Source: Rhizomucor pusillus
Taxonomy: Eukaryota; Mucoromycota; Mucoromycetes; Mucorales; Lichtheimiaceae
Reading direction: 5' to 3'
Length of the DNA: 64,000 bases
Assembly: GCA_900175165.2 (NCBI GenBank)
Contig: FWWN02000678.1
Coordinates: forward strand, 32,245-96,244
This document shows positions 12,931-24,800 of the stretch, one piece after another. The position numbers and the translations under genes are program-made. The notes under the pieces are model-generated. The model saw nothing but the letters and a program-made list of their open reading frames with translations. It was not told the DNA's origin and ran no database searches. Positions within the stretch are counted from its first letter, which is position 1. Every line of letters begins with the position of its first letter.

Positions 12931-13667
12931 ATCAAATGTGCGTCTACCACATTGCAGATAGATGAAGCAGCAAAATGAATAGAGCCGGAGGCATCAGCCA
13001 CCATGGTGAGGAACTAGATTAGGAACCGTCGGTTAGTTAAACAGATATTTTAGGGAATGACGAAACACACTGCTGATCTATATCAAGGATTCAATAACGA
13101 AGTTCGAGGAAGACATGCAATAGGGAGATGTCTAAGAAAACAAGGAATTTATAAACAGGGAAGGAAAGTACAACCGGGAAGATGTGTGGGAATTCAGTTC
13201 GAGCATTAACATTTCTGTACACATGCTAGTGGCATCCATATCTACCAATGAACATTGATCTGGCTTTCTGCGAACGAAAACAGGTTGGAGTTCTCCCAAG
13301 TTAGCATTTACCTCTTGATGCGATCAGTTCAGAAGATCAATATTAGGTGGTTGCATGAACTTTGACTTATAAGTTCCAGATAAGATGTAACACAATGACT
13401 ACTCATAAATGGTAAATAACTAAGGCTTAAAAGCTTTGTATTATTGACTATCCCAAGAAAGCACTACGCGAAAACTACGCGAAAACCACAGCTTTGAGCA
13501 TCCCTCCGTTTTATAAGATTACCGACGTGTGACCAAGCTGAATTTTTGTGAGTGCCTGCAGAAGAGATCCAGACCCCTGTCCTTTTATTGGCTGCGGTAA
13601 TCAAACGCCTTTCTTCAGCATTATCTTCCTGCGATCTTACGCGTGTTCATTATTTGCAACATGTATC
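12931..13667. other. Spacer inside the duplicated block
   Basis: About 740 AT-rich bases between the SNX4 relic and the family relic. The intact locus has only ~160 bases at the equivalent place, so this copy probably gained sequence here. No coding or repeat signature was recognised. Confidence 0.4.
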
Positions 13668-16330
13668 ATGAAACTCGAAAAGAACTCTTATTTTAGTCAC
13701 AATCCGGTTGCCGAATGGAAGCTCCAAGATGCTTTCACACTATTTGCCGAGGCAAATCCTCAACTTTCACAGCAAGAAATCGAGGCGCTTTTGAAATCAG
13801 AATTGGAAGAGATTGCCAGTCGCTCTACAAAGCAAAGCAGGATATCGAAAGCAAAGGAGCTCTTGAATACGTTTCCCACAGCCACTTTCGGTCAAACCTC
13901 CAACAGTGTTGTAGTAACCAATAGCACGGTCAACTCAATCACGCAAACAAATATATCAAGGTATATGCATAAAGCGGTTCAAACCATCATGTAATGTCCC
14001 TTGTGATTCTAAACTTCTATAGTAGTGTCTTGCCCAAATAACGATGTGCCGAAGAAGAGGTAAGTTTTCTTAAGATCTACTGCAGATTGATTGAAGAAAT
14101 TTACAGTTTTTTCTTTTTCAGAAACGCGATGAAAACGAGGTGCCTACAAATGATGAAGAGGAGACTACAAAATCCAAGAGGTATTGTAGCGCCAGAGGTT
14201 TAGCAGAAAGCATGTATTAGTACCATCGCCTAGACGAGCGTATGAAGATGAAACTGTATGTTCCCACTTTGTTAGGCATGGGTTTAATATACTTACTATC
14301 TAAATAGGAGCAGTAGGAACAGAAACAGGAAGAACAACAACAACAGCAGCAGCAAGAGTTCGAAGATATTGTAAAGCAAATTCGAATACTACCTAAGCAA
14401 GCACCAAAAACTGAAAATACTGCTTCTAGAGAACCCTACTGCCTTGCGATCCACCGATCGAAACTGGAAGCATTTGGCCGATAGAAAATGACGATGATTT
14501 TTGGCATGCGTGGATGGAAATACTCCAGACCAATATTCCGCACAACCTTAGGCACCTTCACTTTGAGAATGGCTGACATTGCTTTGTGAACTCAATAAGA
14601 TCCGCATTTTGGAACGGGCTATGATCATACAATGTGGATTCACAATACATTGTGATCCTAGAATACCTCAAGAACTACATGAACATTTGCAGCTGCATGG
14701 AGTAACAACTCGTATTTGTGCAGAAGCACGAGAATATCTGAAGGGTTTCAAGACTGCAGCTGCAGAAAAGGTCACTACCGCTGTATATAATTATTGATAT
14801 ATATATATTTTTTTAAAATCCATGTCATTCCTAGAATTTCGAAGCGATGATCAAGGCTGCTGGTGATTTGGAGAAGATTAAAAATCCAACACAAAAGACT
14901 TTTTTCCATCGAATAATGTCCAGGCTGTAAGAAATTATACGGAAGCATTTATATGATCCGTGTCTTATATATCATCATATAGCGCTGAGTATGTTTTCTG
15001 CGACCCCAGTTATTTGTCTGCTTCGGAAACAACATTCAACCATGCAATTGTTTGGCCGTTTTTGGAAGCTATAACTATTTCGGTCAACGGACTTCATTTC
15101 GTTCCAGGGGAAGTAAGACTTGCAGCCATTCAGAATTGCAACGAATATGGCACGCAATATAACGCTGATGGTGTCATACGAGACCTGCATGATAACGAGC
15201 TTCTCCTTCTGGAGACATCTGGTCTGTACAACAATATCGACAAAGCAAGACATGGTTTTGACCATGTAAAAGGTGCTTTCGGTTGTCGGTCCATATTCCA
15301 CCACCTCCACAAGTATCGCTTTGCCGATTATGCCATAGTCAAAAAGTTGCAGATCTTTTTCGTACATGCACGAGGTCAATTTTTTAATTATATCTGTAGT
15401 AGAAACGCTGCTAATATCTGGTTTTAGGGGATAAATTGCATGTCTAGGCATTCTCTATGCCGCTGGAGAACATACTGGTGATGGATCGTTTGGTGGAATT
15501 CAAGATACCTACGGACGTGCAGGAAATGAGCGAGGTATACAAATCGTTGAACAGTACCTAGGCAGTAAAGGTGAGTACTACTTGTCTGTACTACAATTGT
15601 AAATATTGCCAGGCTCAACCTCTACCAGTGCTTACTTGACAAGACGAAAACGATAATTACGGAGTTGCGCATGTCACATGAGCTGTACAAAGAAGAAGTA
15701 GAATTGACTGGTCAAACGCATACTCGAAAAGACCTTCGAATGATATTGATGAACGACGTTGACAAGCCAAACAAGCAAGCGGGGACTGCAGAGCTATTGC
15801 CGAGAAGCTGTCTACGATTAGGACCAGATCCTGATAATACCCTCCTTATCATTGATAATTGTTGATTGTTTTACTCTACTTTCTAGGTATATTTTATCAG
15901 TATTTTACAGTTTTTTCTTCGTAAATAGTAACGTATCAAATAGTGTCACGACATGCAAGAACAGAAGAAAGAACCTACTGTACAACAAAATTGTCTATAG
16001 GACAGTTTATTCGGAAACCTGGCATACTTGGAGAGACATGTTGTAATTATTCAATTAAGCACGTATCTCGCTATTTGTATGCATATGTATAGTCAGATCA
16101 CCCACTCTTCTTACACGATCGAGCTTGCTGCTTGGACGAAAAAAAGTCAATAATCCTACTCTTGAATACAACACGCAATCTCTTGTGTTAGACACCAACC
16201 TTTTGTTCGATGGAAGAGAGCTTGAGATAATAAAACAACGTAAAGTCGAGTATATAGATTGTATCAAATCTCTGAGAAGCTTCACCAAATATAAGGTTCG
16301 CCGCGAACTTATACCGACTGTTGCCAATGC
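13668..16330 (+). pseudogene. Broken member of a lineage-specific family (copy A)
   Basis: Consecutive open pieces read as one family protein but cannot be joined without stops. They are 13668-13994 (acidic/Gln N-terminal part), 14579-14797, 14960-15427, 15665-15865 and 16125-16320. The best block (14996-15400) contains DPSYLSASETT, VWPFLEA, a NADGVIRD...LLLLETSG core, KARHGFDHVKGAFG and IFFVHARG. I associate this pattern with large unnamed families in Mucorales genomes; the name and function are unknown to me. The Asp...Glu-x-Ser core spacing is reminiscent of PD-(D/E)xK nucleases, but that is speculation. Pieces at 15310-15570, 15660-15760 and 16200-16290 have counterparts in copy B at 55190-55450, 55545-55645 and 56030-56105. 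A still-functional gene with unusual splicing is not excluded. Confidence 0.45.
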
Positions 16331-16528
16331 AAAGCTCTCAGCTAATCATCCATCAGTTTGCAGACATAAAATGCTGATACACGGAGCAAGACTGCCCGCT
16401 CCAGATTGTTTCTCCTGTGGAAGACAAGGGTGCCCATGGTCAGCGCAAATGTGCATGAAAAGAAATCACGAATGGTCTGTTTTCTTTATCAAACGCAAAG
16501 TAGCAGCATTGTGCCAAAATGATAAATA

Positions 16529-17601
16529 TTAATCGATAGCCATTTTTGAATCTTTTGCAGCCTAGAAAGAGAAGCAGTCAGCAACATGGGTGAGACAGGC
16601 TGTAGATAGGCACTCACTGTGTCGCCAGTATTCTTCATATACGCATCCATTTCTTCGTCAAGCTCATTCGCACTTTTTTGTTTTCTGTCAGTTTGGTCAC
16701 GTCGACCACCACCTCGTCTTCCCCTGTCACCACCCCTACAGCCGACTATAAGTAAAGTCTTCAAATGGTACATTGCAACTACGACGCACCAGGAGCGATC
16801 GTTTCGACGAGACCGATTGTATCGTTCCTTTTCTACCTTTGAGATACGCATAGGTTGGCCTAGATAACTCGTACGTCAATGATATCACACATACAAGTCG
16901 TACCATGTTTCATAGAACTATACCATCCAGCTCGACATTGTTGTACTTCTCCAACGCTGCGTCTGTGTCGGCATATCTCGCGAATGCAATGCGTGCTACA
17001 CCAGTTGAGCGGCCGGACGCGTCATACACAATTCTTGCTTTATCCACAGGTCCAACCATTTCGAAAAGATCCTTCAGCAACGGGTTGACGTCAATGAATT
17101 GTACCTTTTCTTCGCGGATCATCTGCTTTAGCGTACCTTCAAATCGTTCTCTGTAACATTGTAGTGCAGATTCTCTATGAGCAGCTCGACCGTATCGTTT
17201 CCTCTACGTCCTTGAAATCCTCTGTCGCTGAAGCCTCTGCCGCCGATTCTTGGGCGGGGACCAAGTCTGGACTGTATGCCGCGATCGTCGTCAAACATGT
17301 CATGTTTCCACTGTTGATCGGTTGCTCTGGGCTTTTAATTGTTTTAGTCAAAGGTTGCAATGTGTAAGTGCAGCAGGAGAAAGAGAGAGAGTATACATAC
17401 GCCAGCGTTTGATCCACGCAACTGGACTGTGCGAACAAAAGTAGCGCCTAGCCTTGAAGCAGGCAAAGGACCACCTGATCGTTTGCGAATACCGCCAGAG
17501 AAATCTCTAGCAGAGCGAGGCGCTGAATCGCCAGAGTATCTTGAGGAGGAACGTCTGTCTCTGATTGCTTCATCCAAAGCTTTGTCGAGTTTAGATGTCA
17601 T
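16529..17601 (-). CDS. YRA1: ALY/REF (Yra1-type) mRNA export adaptor
   Basis: Six exons on the minus strand: 17401-17601, 17137-17331, 16924-17071, 16790-16859, 16618-16735 and 16529-16561, giving 254 residues. The start MTSKLDKALDEAI matches the short N-terminal REF-binding box of the family. A Gly/Arg-rich stretch (RPRIGGRGFSDRG) follows, then one RRM with RNP2-like LLIENLHYNV and the block RSTGVARIAF, about residues 107-180. The usual GQPMRI follows directly. After an RGG-rich region (GGDRGRRGGGRR) comes the second REF-binding box, LDEEMDAYMKN, near the end. ALY/REF proteins bind the helicase Sub2/UAP56 within TREX and load the exporter Mex67/NXF1 on nuclear mRNA. Five introns in so short a gene is typical of YRA1 orthologues, whose splicing is used for autoregulation in yeast; that role here is inference. 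Confidence 0.93.
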
Positions 17602-18856
17602 GCTTGGTGGGCAAACGGCTTTGAAGGGAAAAAGTGTCTTGGTTTCAAACTTTACAAAATTGCTTGCCCGCGCCCGCTGAGTTTCTTTTTTTGTCTGCGT
17701 CCATCCCAATCTCGAATTTTCATTGTCGTTGAAGCCCTTTTCATCCCAACATTGGAAAGGAGTAGATTGATAAAGCTAGCAATGGTGTGACTGATGAAAT
17801 GTGATCTTCAAGAAGTAAAAAGAATACAAATATCATTCATTTTGCAAGACGGAATAATATATATGTATATGTATATGTATATGTTGCAGCTAAGTAAACG
17901 AGTTTTGATCTCAATACTCATGGGATCAAAAAATCTCCAAACAAAGCAGTGGGGTGGGAAGAGCGTGTTGGGAACCTTATCATCACTGGTTTTATCGTTC
18001 CGACGGACAACAATAAGATAAGAACTATCCAGAGGTATTAACCTGGGATCCATGTCTACCTGACACAAGCCTGTTGCAGTTGCAGTAGTAGTAGAAAGAT
18101 GTAGCCTCCCAAACTGCTAGTTTACATCCGTGGGTTCAGCTAGTAGAATGGCAGGCAGGCAGGCAGGCTTGGGGGTAGATATACAGCAGTTTCCCGAGTT
18201 TTAGATTCCCCAATTCGTTTCATTGAGTCGTCTCAGAGTACTACAGACTCGTTCTAGCGATAGAAAAGGCTTTTCAAGAACGTTCACGACCGACGGAAAC
18301 GATGATAAACATTGGCTGCTGTCAACGAAAGCAGAGGGCCAAAGATCGGAGTGGAGCATAATTTCTGCACACAGGTTTCAGATAGCAAACAAGAAGAGTG
18401 AAAAAGGATATAATAAAATGTCAAAGTATTAGAAACAGGAGAGTAACTCAAAGTTCAAGAAGTAACAAGACAAGGCGGGAAAGAGATAGGGAAAGTGGAG
18501 AGTGTTGGCAATAGAATAAACAGGATTTTTGGAGCAGTAGAATCCCCAAACAAACGTACCTGCTTAGAGTGGGCCTCGGCATTTTGGGGACGGAAAGGTG
18601 GTACGACTCCGACGCGACCAGTTAGGCCCAAGAAAATATTGGTTGGCGGCGCTGGGGGTTTTTCAGCCAAGGCCTGTCAAATTTTCGCTTTTTTGCTCTT
18701 TTGCTCTTTTTTGTTGGGGGGAGACAAAAAAAAAGAAGCAAAGGTCTTGCAGCAGCAGAAAGGCATTCGTTTATCTCTCTTTTTCCACATCCCTTTACGT
18801 TACATCCCCTTACTTTATTCTTCTTCTCTTTCTTGCATATACTCTATTTGCCCTAG
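17602..18856. promoter_or_regulatory. Divergent promoter region of the ALY/REF and fatty acid synthase genes
   Basis: These 1.25 kb separate two genes transcribed away from each other. The stretch contains a short (ATGTAT)n run at 17861-17882, a GGCA tandem run near 18150-18168, and a long C/T-rich tract just before the synthase ATG (18765-18855), common ahead of strongly expressed fungal genes. No coding exon is supported. Confidence 0.45.
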
Positions 18857-21800
18857 ATGAATCCACAACAACAACAACAACAGCATCAAGTACTCCGGCC
18901 ATTATCTGTCAAGCAGAACAAGACGGAAGTCTCTATCCTGGTCCCTGCCGATATCTGGGTCTCTGCCGAACAATTAAAAGAAGAGTTCCCTGTTCAAACT
19001 GATGAATTCGATGAACCTACCGAAATCGAGCTTGCTGCTCGTTTCATGAACTTTGCTGCCAAGCGAGCAGCCAAAGAACCCCAGTTCTTACCTGTTGCAC
19101 GGACCGCTTTCATCGACTTTCGAGCGCAATATCTCAAGAACAACGATGTACATGCTATCACTCGCAATCTGTCTTCCGAATCTCGCACTGTCATCATCCA
19201 AGCTTACTTTACAGCCCTCGTTGTTCTCAAGGATAACAATGTTTTGACATCCGAGGAAGCCACTCCGTCTCAATCTGCTCTTTTCTCTGCCGCTGCCCGG
19301 GGCGATACCAAGATTTTTGCTGTCTTTGGTGGACAGGGCAACATCGAAGAGTACTTTGACGAACTCGCCGATATCTGGACGACATATCAAGGATTAGTAC
19401 GGGGATTTGTAGAAAGGATGGCTGTCGTCCTTGCCGAGCATGCCCGCAGCTCCGAAGCAAGTGTCTTCCACTCCAAGGGTCTCGATATTATGCGCTGGCT
19501 CGAGAACCCAGAGCTTCGTCCTGACCTCCAGTATCTCGTATCCGCGCCCGTCAGCTTCCCGCTGATCGGTCTCACTCAGCTCCTCCATTACTATGTGATG
19601 CTCCGCGTCTTGGACAAGTCCCCTGGCGAGATCAGAAACCTTTTGGCTGGTATGTGTGTGTGTGAGAGAGAGTGAGGATAGCATAAATGCATACAGTTTA
19701 GCTAAGGGGGAAAAAACTTCAGGTACTACCGGTCACAGTCAGGGTATCATCACATCTGCCGTCATTGCCTCCTCTAACACCGAAGAGGAATTCACCCGCA
19801 ACGCCGAAAAGGCTCTCGGTTTGCTGTTCTGGACGGGCACGCGCGCCCAGCAAGTGTTCCCTCCCACCACTCTGAACCCTACCATCCTGGAGGATTCGCT
19901 TTCCAACAATGAGGGCAACCCAACCCCCATGTTGGCTATCACTGGTCTGCGTGAAGATCAAGTCCTCAGCAATCTTGACGCAACCAACGCTCACCTTGCA
20001 CCCGACCGCCAGATCAAGGTGACACTCTTCAACGGCCCTCGCTCCTTTGTCTGCACAGGCCCACCTCAGTCCTTGTACGGTCTCAATCTGAGTCTCCGCA
20101 AACTCAAGGCACCTACCGGATTGGAGCAGTCTCGAGTACCTTTCTCGCAGCGCAAGCTCAAGTTCTCCTCTCGATTCTTGCCAATCACTGCACCCTTCCA
20201 CAGCAACTATTTGGAGTCCGCCATCGACATTCTCGTGCAGGACATCCAACGTGGCAACCTTACATTCGACGCAAAGGATCTCGCTATCCCAGTTTTCGCC
20301 ACTGATTCAGGTAACGATGATGGGGGAAACCAAATTTGGGCAGTGGAATTGTGCGGAGTTTGAATTTGTTGTAAACTTTTGGGTCGCTGGGTCACTGGGG
20401 CGTTGGGGTGCCGCACAGAGATAGAGAGAGAAAGAATATGAATGGATGGACATTGACATATTTTACTGTGTGACTTGCTAGGCAATGACTTGCGTTCCGC
20501 TACCGACCTGACTCTTGAATTGGTCTCGCTGATCTGCTGCCGCCCTGTGCACTGGGAAAAGGCTATTGCTTTGCGTGACTTGACTCATGTTATTGATTTC
20601 GGCCCTGGTGGTACTTCTGGTATTGGCGGTCTCACCCATCGCAACAAGGAAGGCACCGGTGTCCAGATCATGTTGGCCGGTGCGCTTGAAGGAAGCAACC
20701 GCGATCTGTCGTACAAGGCGGACTTGTTTGATTCCGATCCTCGCGCTGTGACATTCGCGCAAAACTGGGCGAAGGCATTCCAGCCTAAGCTTGTCAAGAC
20801 TACAAGGTAAATATTCATACCTGTTTATTTGGTTTTTTTACTTACTAGTTGCTAATATCTGCTCTCCTTAGCAATGGCCGCATCCACGTCGATACTCGCA
20901 TGTCTCGCTTGTTGGGCAAACCTCCAATGATGGTTGCTGGTATGACTCCTTCCACCGTCAGCGGCAAGTTTGTCTCTGCTGTGATGAACGCTGGCTATCA
21001 CGTCGAACTTGCTGGTGGTGGTCACTACAATGAAAAAATGTTACGCCAAAAGGTCGACGAGATCATGAAGTTGACCCGCCCCGGTGAAGGCATTACCATG
21101 AACATCCTCTTCTTGAACGTCCGTCAGTGGGGATTCCAGTACCCCTTGGTTCAAGTCATGCGCAAGGAAGGTCTGCCCATGGAGGGTGTTTGCGTCGCTG
21201 CAGGTGTCCCTAGCTTGGATGTCGCAAATGAAATTATCGCCAACCTGCAAGCTTCAGGCATTCGCCACGTTGCCTTCAAGCCAGGAAGCATCGAAACCAT
21301 TCGTCAGGTAAGCACATGGAATAAAATTTAGGCAACAATGGGGACTAACGCTTGTGCTGTGGCATTGTGTGTAACGTAGGTTGTTTCCATTGCCGCTGCC
21401 AATCCGACCATGCCAATCATTATGCAGTGGACTGGTGGTCGTGCAGGTGGCCATCACAGCTTTGAAGATTTCCACCAGCCCATCCTCGAAACCTACGCTT
21501 CTATCCGTCGTCAGCCCAACATTGTCCTCGTTGCTGGCTCCGGCTTCGGTGGTGCAGATGATACCTTGCCCTACTTGACTGGTGACTGGGCTCTCAAGTT
21601 CGACTACCCGCCCATGCCTTTCGATGGTATCCTCTTTGGTTCTCGCATGATGGTCTCCAAGGAAGGCTTGGCTTCAGAAGCTGTCAAGCAAGCCATGGTC
21701 GATGCTCCCGGTGTCGATGACAAGGACTGGGAAAAGACCTACAAGGGCCCTGCTGGTGGTATCATCACTGTCCGTTCTGAATTGGGCGAACCAATTCACA

Positions 21801-24800
21801 AGATTGCTACTCGCGGTGTCCGTCTCTGGAAAGAGCTCGATGAAAGCATTTTCAACCTTCCCAAGGACAAGCGTCTGCCTGCCTTGCTTGCCAAGAAGGA
21901 CTACATTATCAAGCGCCTCAACGCCGACTTTCAAAAGGTCTGGTTCGGCAAGAAGAAGAACGGCGATGTGGTTGATTTGCAGGAGATGACTTACGTCGAA
22001 GTCGTCAACCGAATGATTGAACTCATGTACATCAAGCACGAGCACCGCTGGATTGATATCACCTTGCGCAACCTCGTTGGTGACTTCCTTCGCCGCATTG
22101 AAGAGCGTTTCTCTGAAAAGGAAGCCACTTCGACCTTGCAGAGCTTCTCTCAACTCGACAATCCATTTGACTTTGTCCCCGAGTTCTTGCAACAGTTCCC
22201 CGAGGCTGACAACCAGCTCTTGACTTCTGAAGACGTGCTTCACTTTGTCACTCTCTGCCAACGCCGTGGCCAGAAGCCTGTTCCCTTCATCCCTGTCATG
22301 GATAAGGACTTTGAAGTCTGGTTCAAGAAGGATTCTTTGTGGCAATCTGAGGATCTCGCTGCCGTCGTTGACCAGGATGTTCAAAGAACTTGTATTCTTC
22401 ACGGCCCCGTTGCTGCCAAGTATGCCACTCGCGTTGATCAGCCTGTTGGCGAAATCCTCGGTGATATCTACGAGAGCCACATTGCTAGCTTGAAGGAGCG
22501 CTACTACGGCAACAACGATGCCAGCATTCCTCAAATCGAGTACCTCGGAGGCGGTCCGATCGAGATCAAGAAGAGCATCGAGCCTGCATCGTCTGCTGCC
22601 AACAACAACGAAACCGTTTTCTTGACTGGTGAAAACGAAGCTGCTCTTCCTGAAGAAGATGCCTGGTTCCAGGTCATTGCTGGTCCTTGCTACAACTGGC
22701 TCCGTGCGCTCTTGACTTCGCCTTTCATTGTCCAAGGCAAGAAGTTTGTCGACAACCCTCTCAAGCAACTCTTCCGTCCCCGTCCTGGCCAGCGTGTAGT
22801 TATCACCAACGATGCCAATGGCCGTCCTGTCGGTGTCAAGGTTCAGGACAAGCGTCTTTGGAGCGCTACTGGAAAGACCAAGGACTTTAATACTTCCGTC
22901 GATGTCTCTCTTGCTGGCAGCCTCATCCATGTCTCGCTCTTTGAAAAACGCGGCGACGATTTCATCCCTCTCCAGTTGCAGTTCGAATACAAGCCTGAGC
23001 TCGGCTACGCTCCCATCCACGAAGTCATGGAGGGTCGCAACGACCGCATCAAGGACTTTTACTACAAGTTGTGGTTCGGTGCTGATAACAGGGACGATTT
23101 CTTGAACCTTCCCGTTACCGAGAAGCTCGTCGGTACAGGCGAAACCGTCAAGGCACCTGAAATCAAGGAATTCTGCCAAGCTGTTGGTAACCAAGCTGAA
23201 ATTTACGTCGACCGCGGCCAAAAGATCATCCATGCTCCTATGGACTTTGCCATTGTCGTCGGCTGGAAGGCTATCATCAAGGCCATCTTCCCCAAGGTCA
23301 TTGACGGTGACTTGTTGAAGCTTGTCCACTTGTCCAACGGTTTCCGCGTCTTGGACGGTGCTGACCTCTTGTCTGTCGGCGATGTTGTTGACACTTATGC
23401 CCAGATCAATGCAATCCTCAACACCGACTCTGGCAAGATGGTTGAAGTCAAGGGTATCATTGTTCGTGACAACAAGCCTGTGTTAGAAGTCACTAGCCAG
23501 TTCTTGTACCGTGGCCAATTCAACGATTACGAACACACATTCCAGCGCACTGTTGAGACTCCCATGCAGCTCAAGCTCAACGATGTCAAGGATATTGCTG
23601 TTTTGCGCTCCAAGGAATGGATTGAATGGGCTGAAGAGCTCGAAAATTACGAGTTGGCTCCCGGAAGCACCTTGATCTTCCGCCTCAACACCGAAGTCAA
23701 GTACAGGAACAAGAAGCAGTTTGCCAGCGTGAAGACTTCTGGCTCTGTCTCTATGCAAATTTCCACCAAGGAATTTGTCCAAATTGGCACTGTCGACTAC
23801 GAAGCCGGTGAAAGCTACGGCAACCCCGTCATTGAGTATCTCAAGCGCTACGGCCAAGAGATCGAGCAAGCTCACTTCTTTGAGAAAGGTGGCTACTCTG
23901 TCATGCCTGCCCAGTCTACCTACTCGTCGGTTGTCCACGCTCCTGCTTCCAACGAGCCTTACGCCAAGATCTCTGGTGACTACAACCCGATCCACGTCAA
24001 CCCTTACTTTGCCGACTTGGCTAACTTGCCTGGCACCATCACTCACGGCATGTGGACGAGCGCTTCTACTCGCAAGTTTGTTGAAATCTTTGCTGCCGAC
24101 AACGTTCCTCAGCGCGTCGTTGCCTACGATGTCAAGTTTATGGGTATGGTCTTGCCATCCGACCGCCTCGAAACCAAGTTGTCGCACACTGGTATGAAGA
24201 ACGGCCGCAAGATTATTAAGGTCGAAACTATCAACCAGAACGGCGAGAAGATCGTTGAGGGTACTGCCGAAGTCGAGCAACCTGTCACTGCGTATGTCTT
24301 CACCGGCCAGGGCTCTCAAGAGCAAGGTATGGGTATGGCCTTGTACGCCAGCTCGCCTGTCGCCAAGGAAATCTGGGACCGTGCCGACAAGCACTTTATG
24401 AAGAACTATGGCTTCTCCATCATCGAAATTGTCCGTGACAACCCCAAGGAGAAGACTGTCCACTTTGGCGGTCCTCGCGGCAATGCTATCCGTCAAAACT
24501 ACATGAGCATGACCTACGACGTTGTCGAGTCTGATGGCACCACAAAGACTTTGCCCTTGTTCCCCAACATCAACGAGCGCACATCCTTCTACACTTTCCG
24601 CTCACCCAACGGTCTCTTGTCGGCTACCCAGTTCACTCAGCCTGCATTGACTTTGATGGAGAAGGCCGCTTTCGAAGATATGCGTGCCAAGGAGCTCATC
24701 CAATCCAACTGCGCTTTTGCTGGTCACTCGCTCGGTGAATACTCTGCTTTGGCATCCGTCGGTGACGTGCTTCCCATTGAATCCCTCGTGGATGTCGTCT

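Noticed and set aside
21674..23329. 551-codon open frame on the minus strand inside the synthase gene
   Set aside because: It is antisense to a strongly codon-biased exon. Its Val/Asp/Leu-rich composition mirrors the sense codons. It has no splice structure or motifs.
23483..24496. 337-codon and (24602-25585) 327-codon antisense frames in the synthase
   Set aside because: Shadows of the biased sense strand, with composition explained by the complementary codons.
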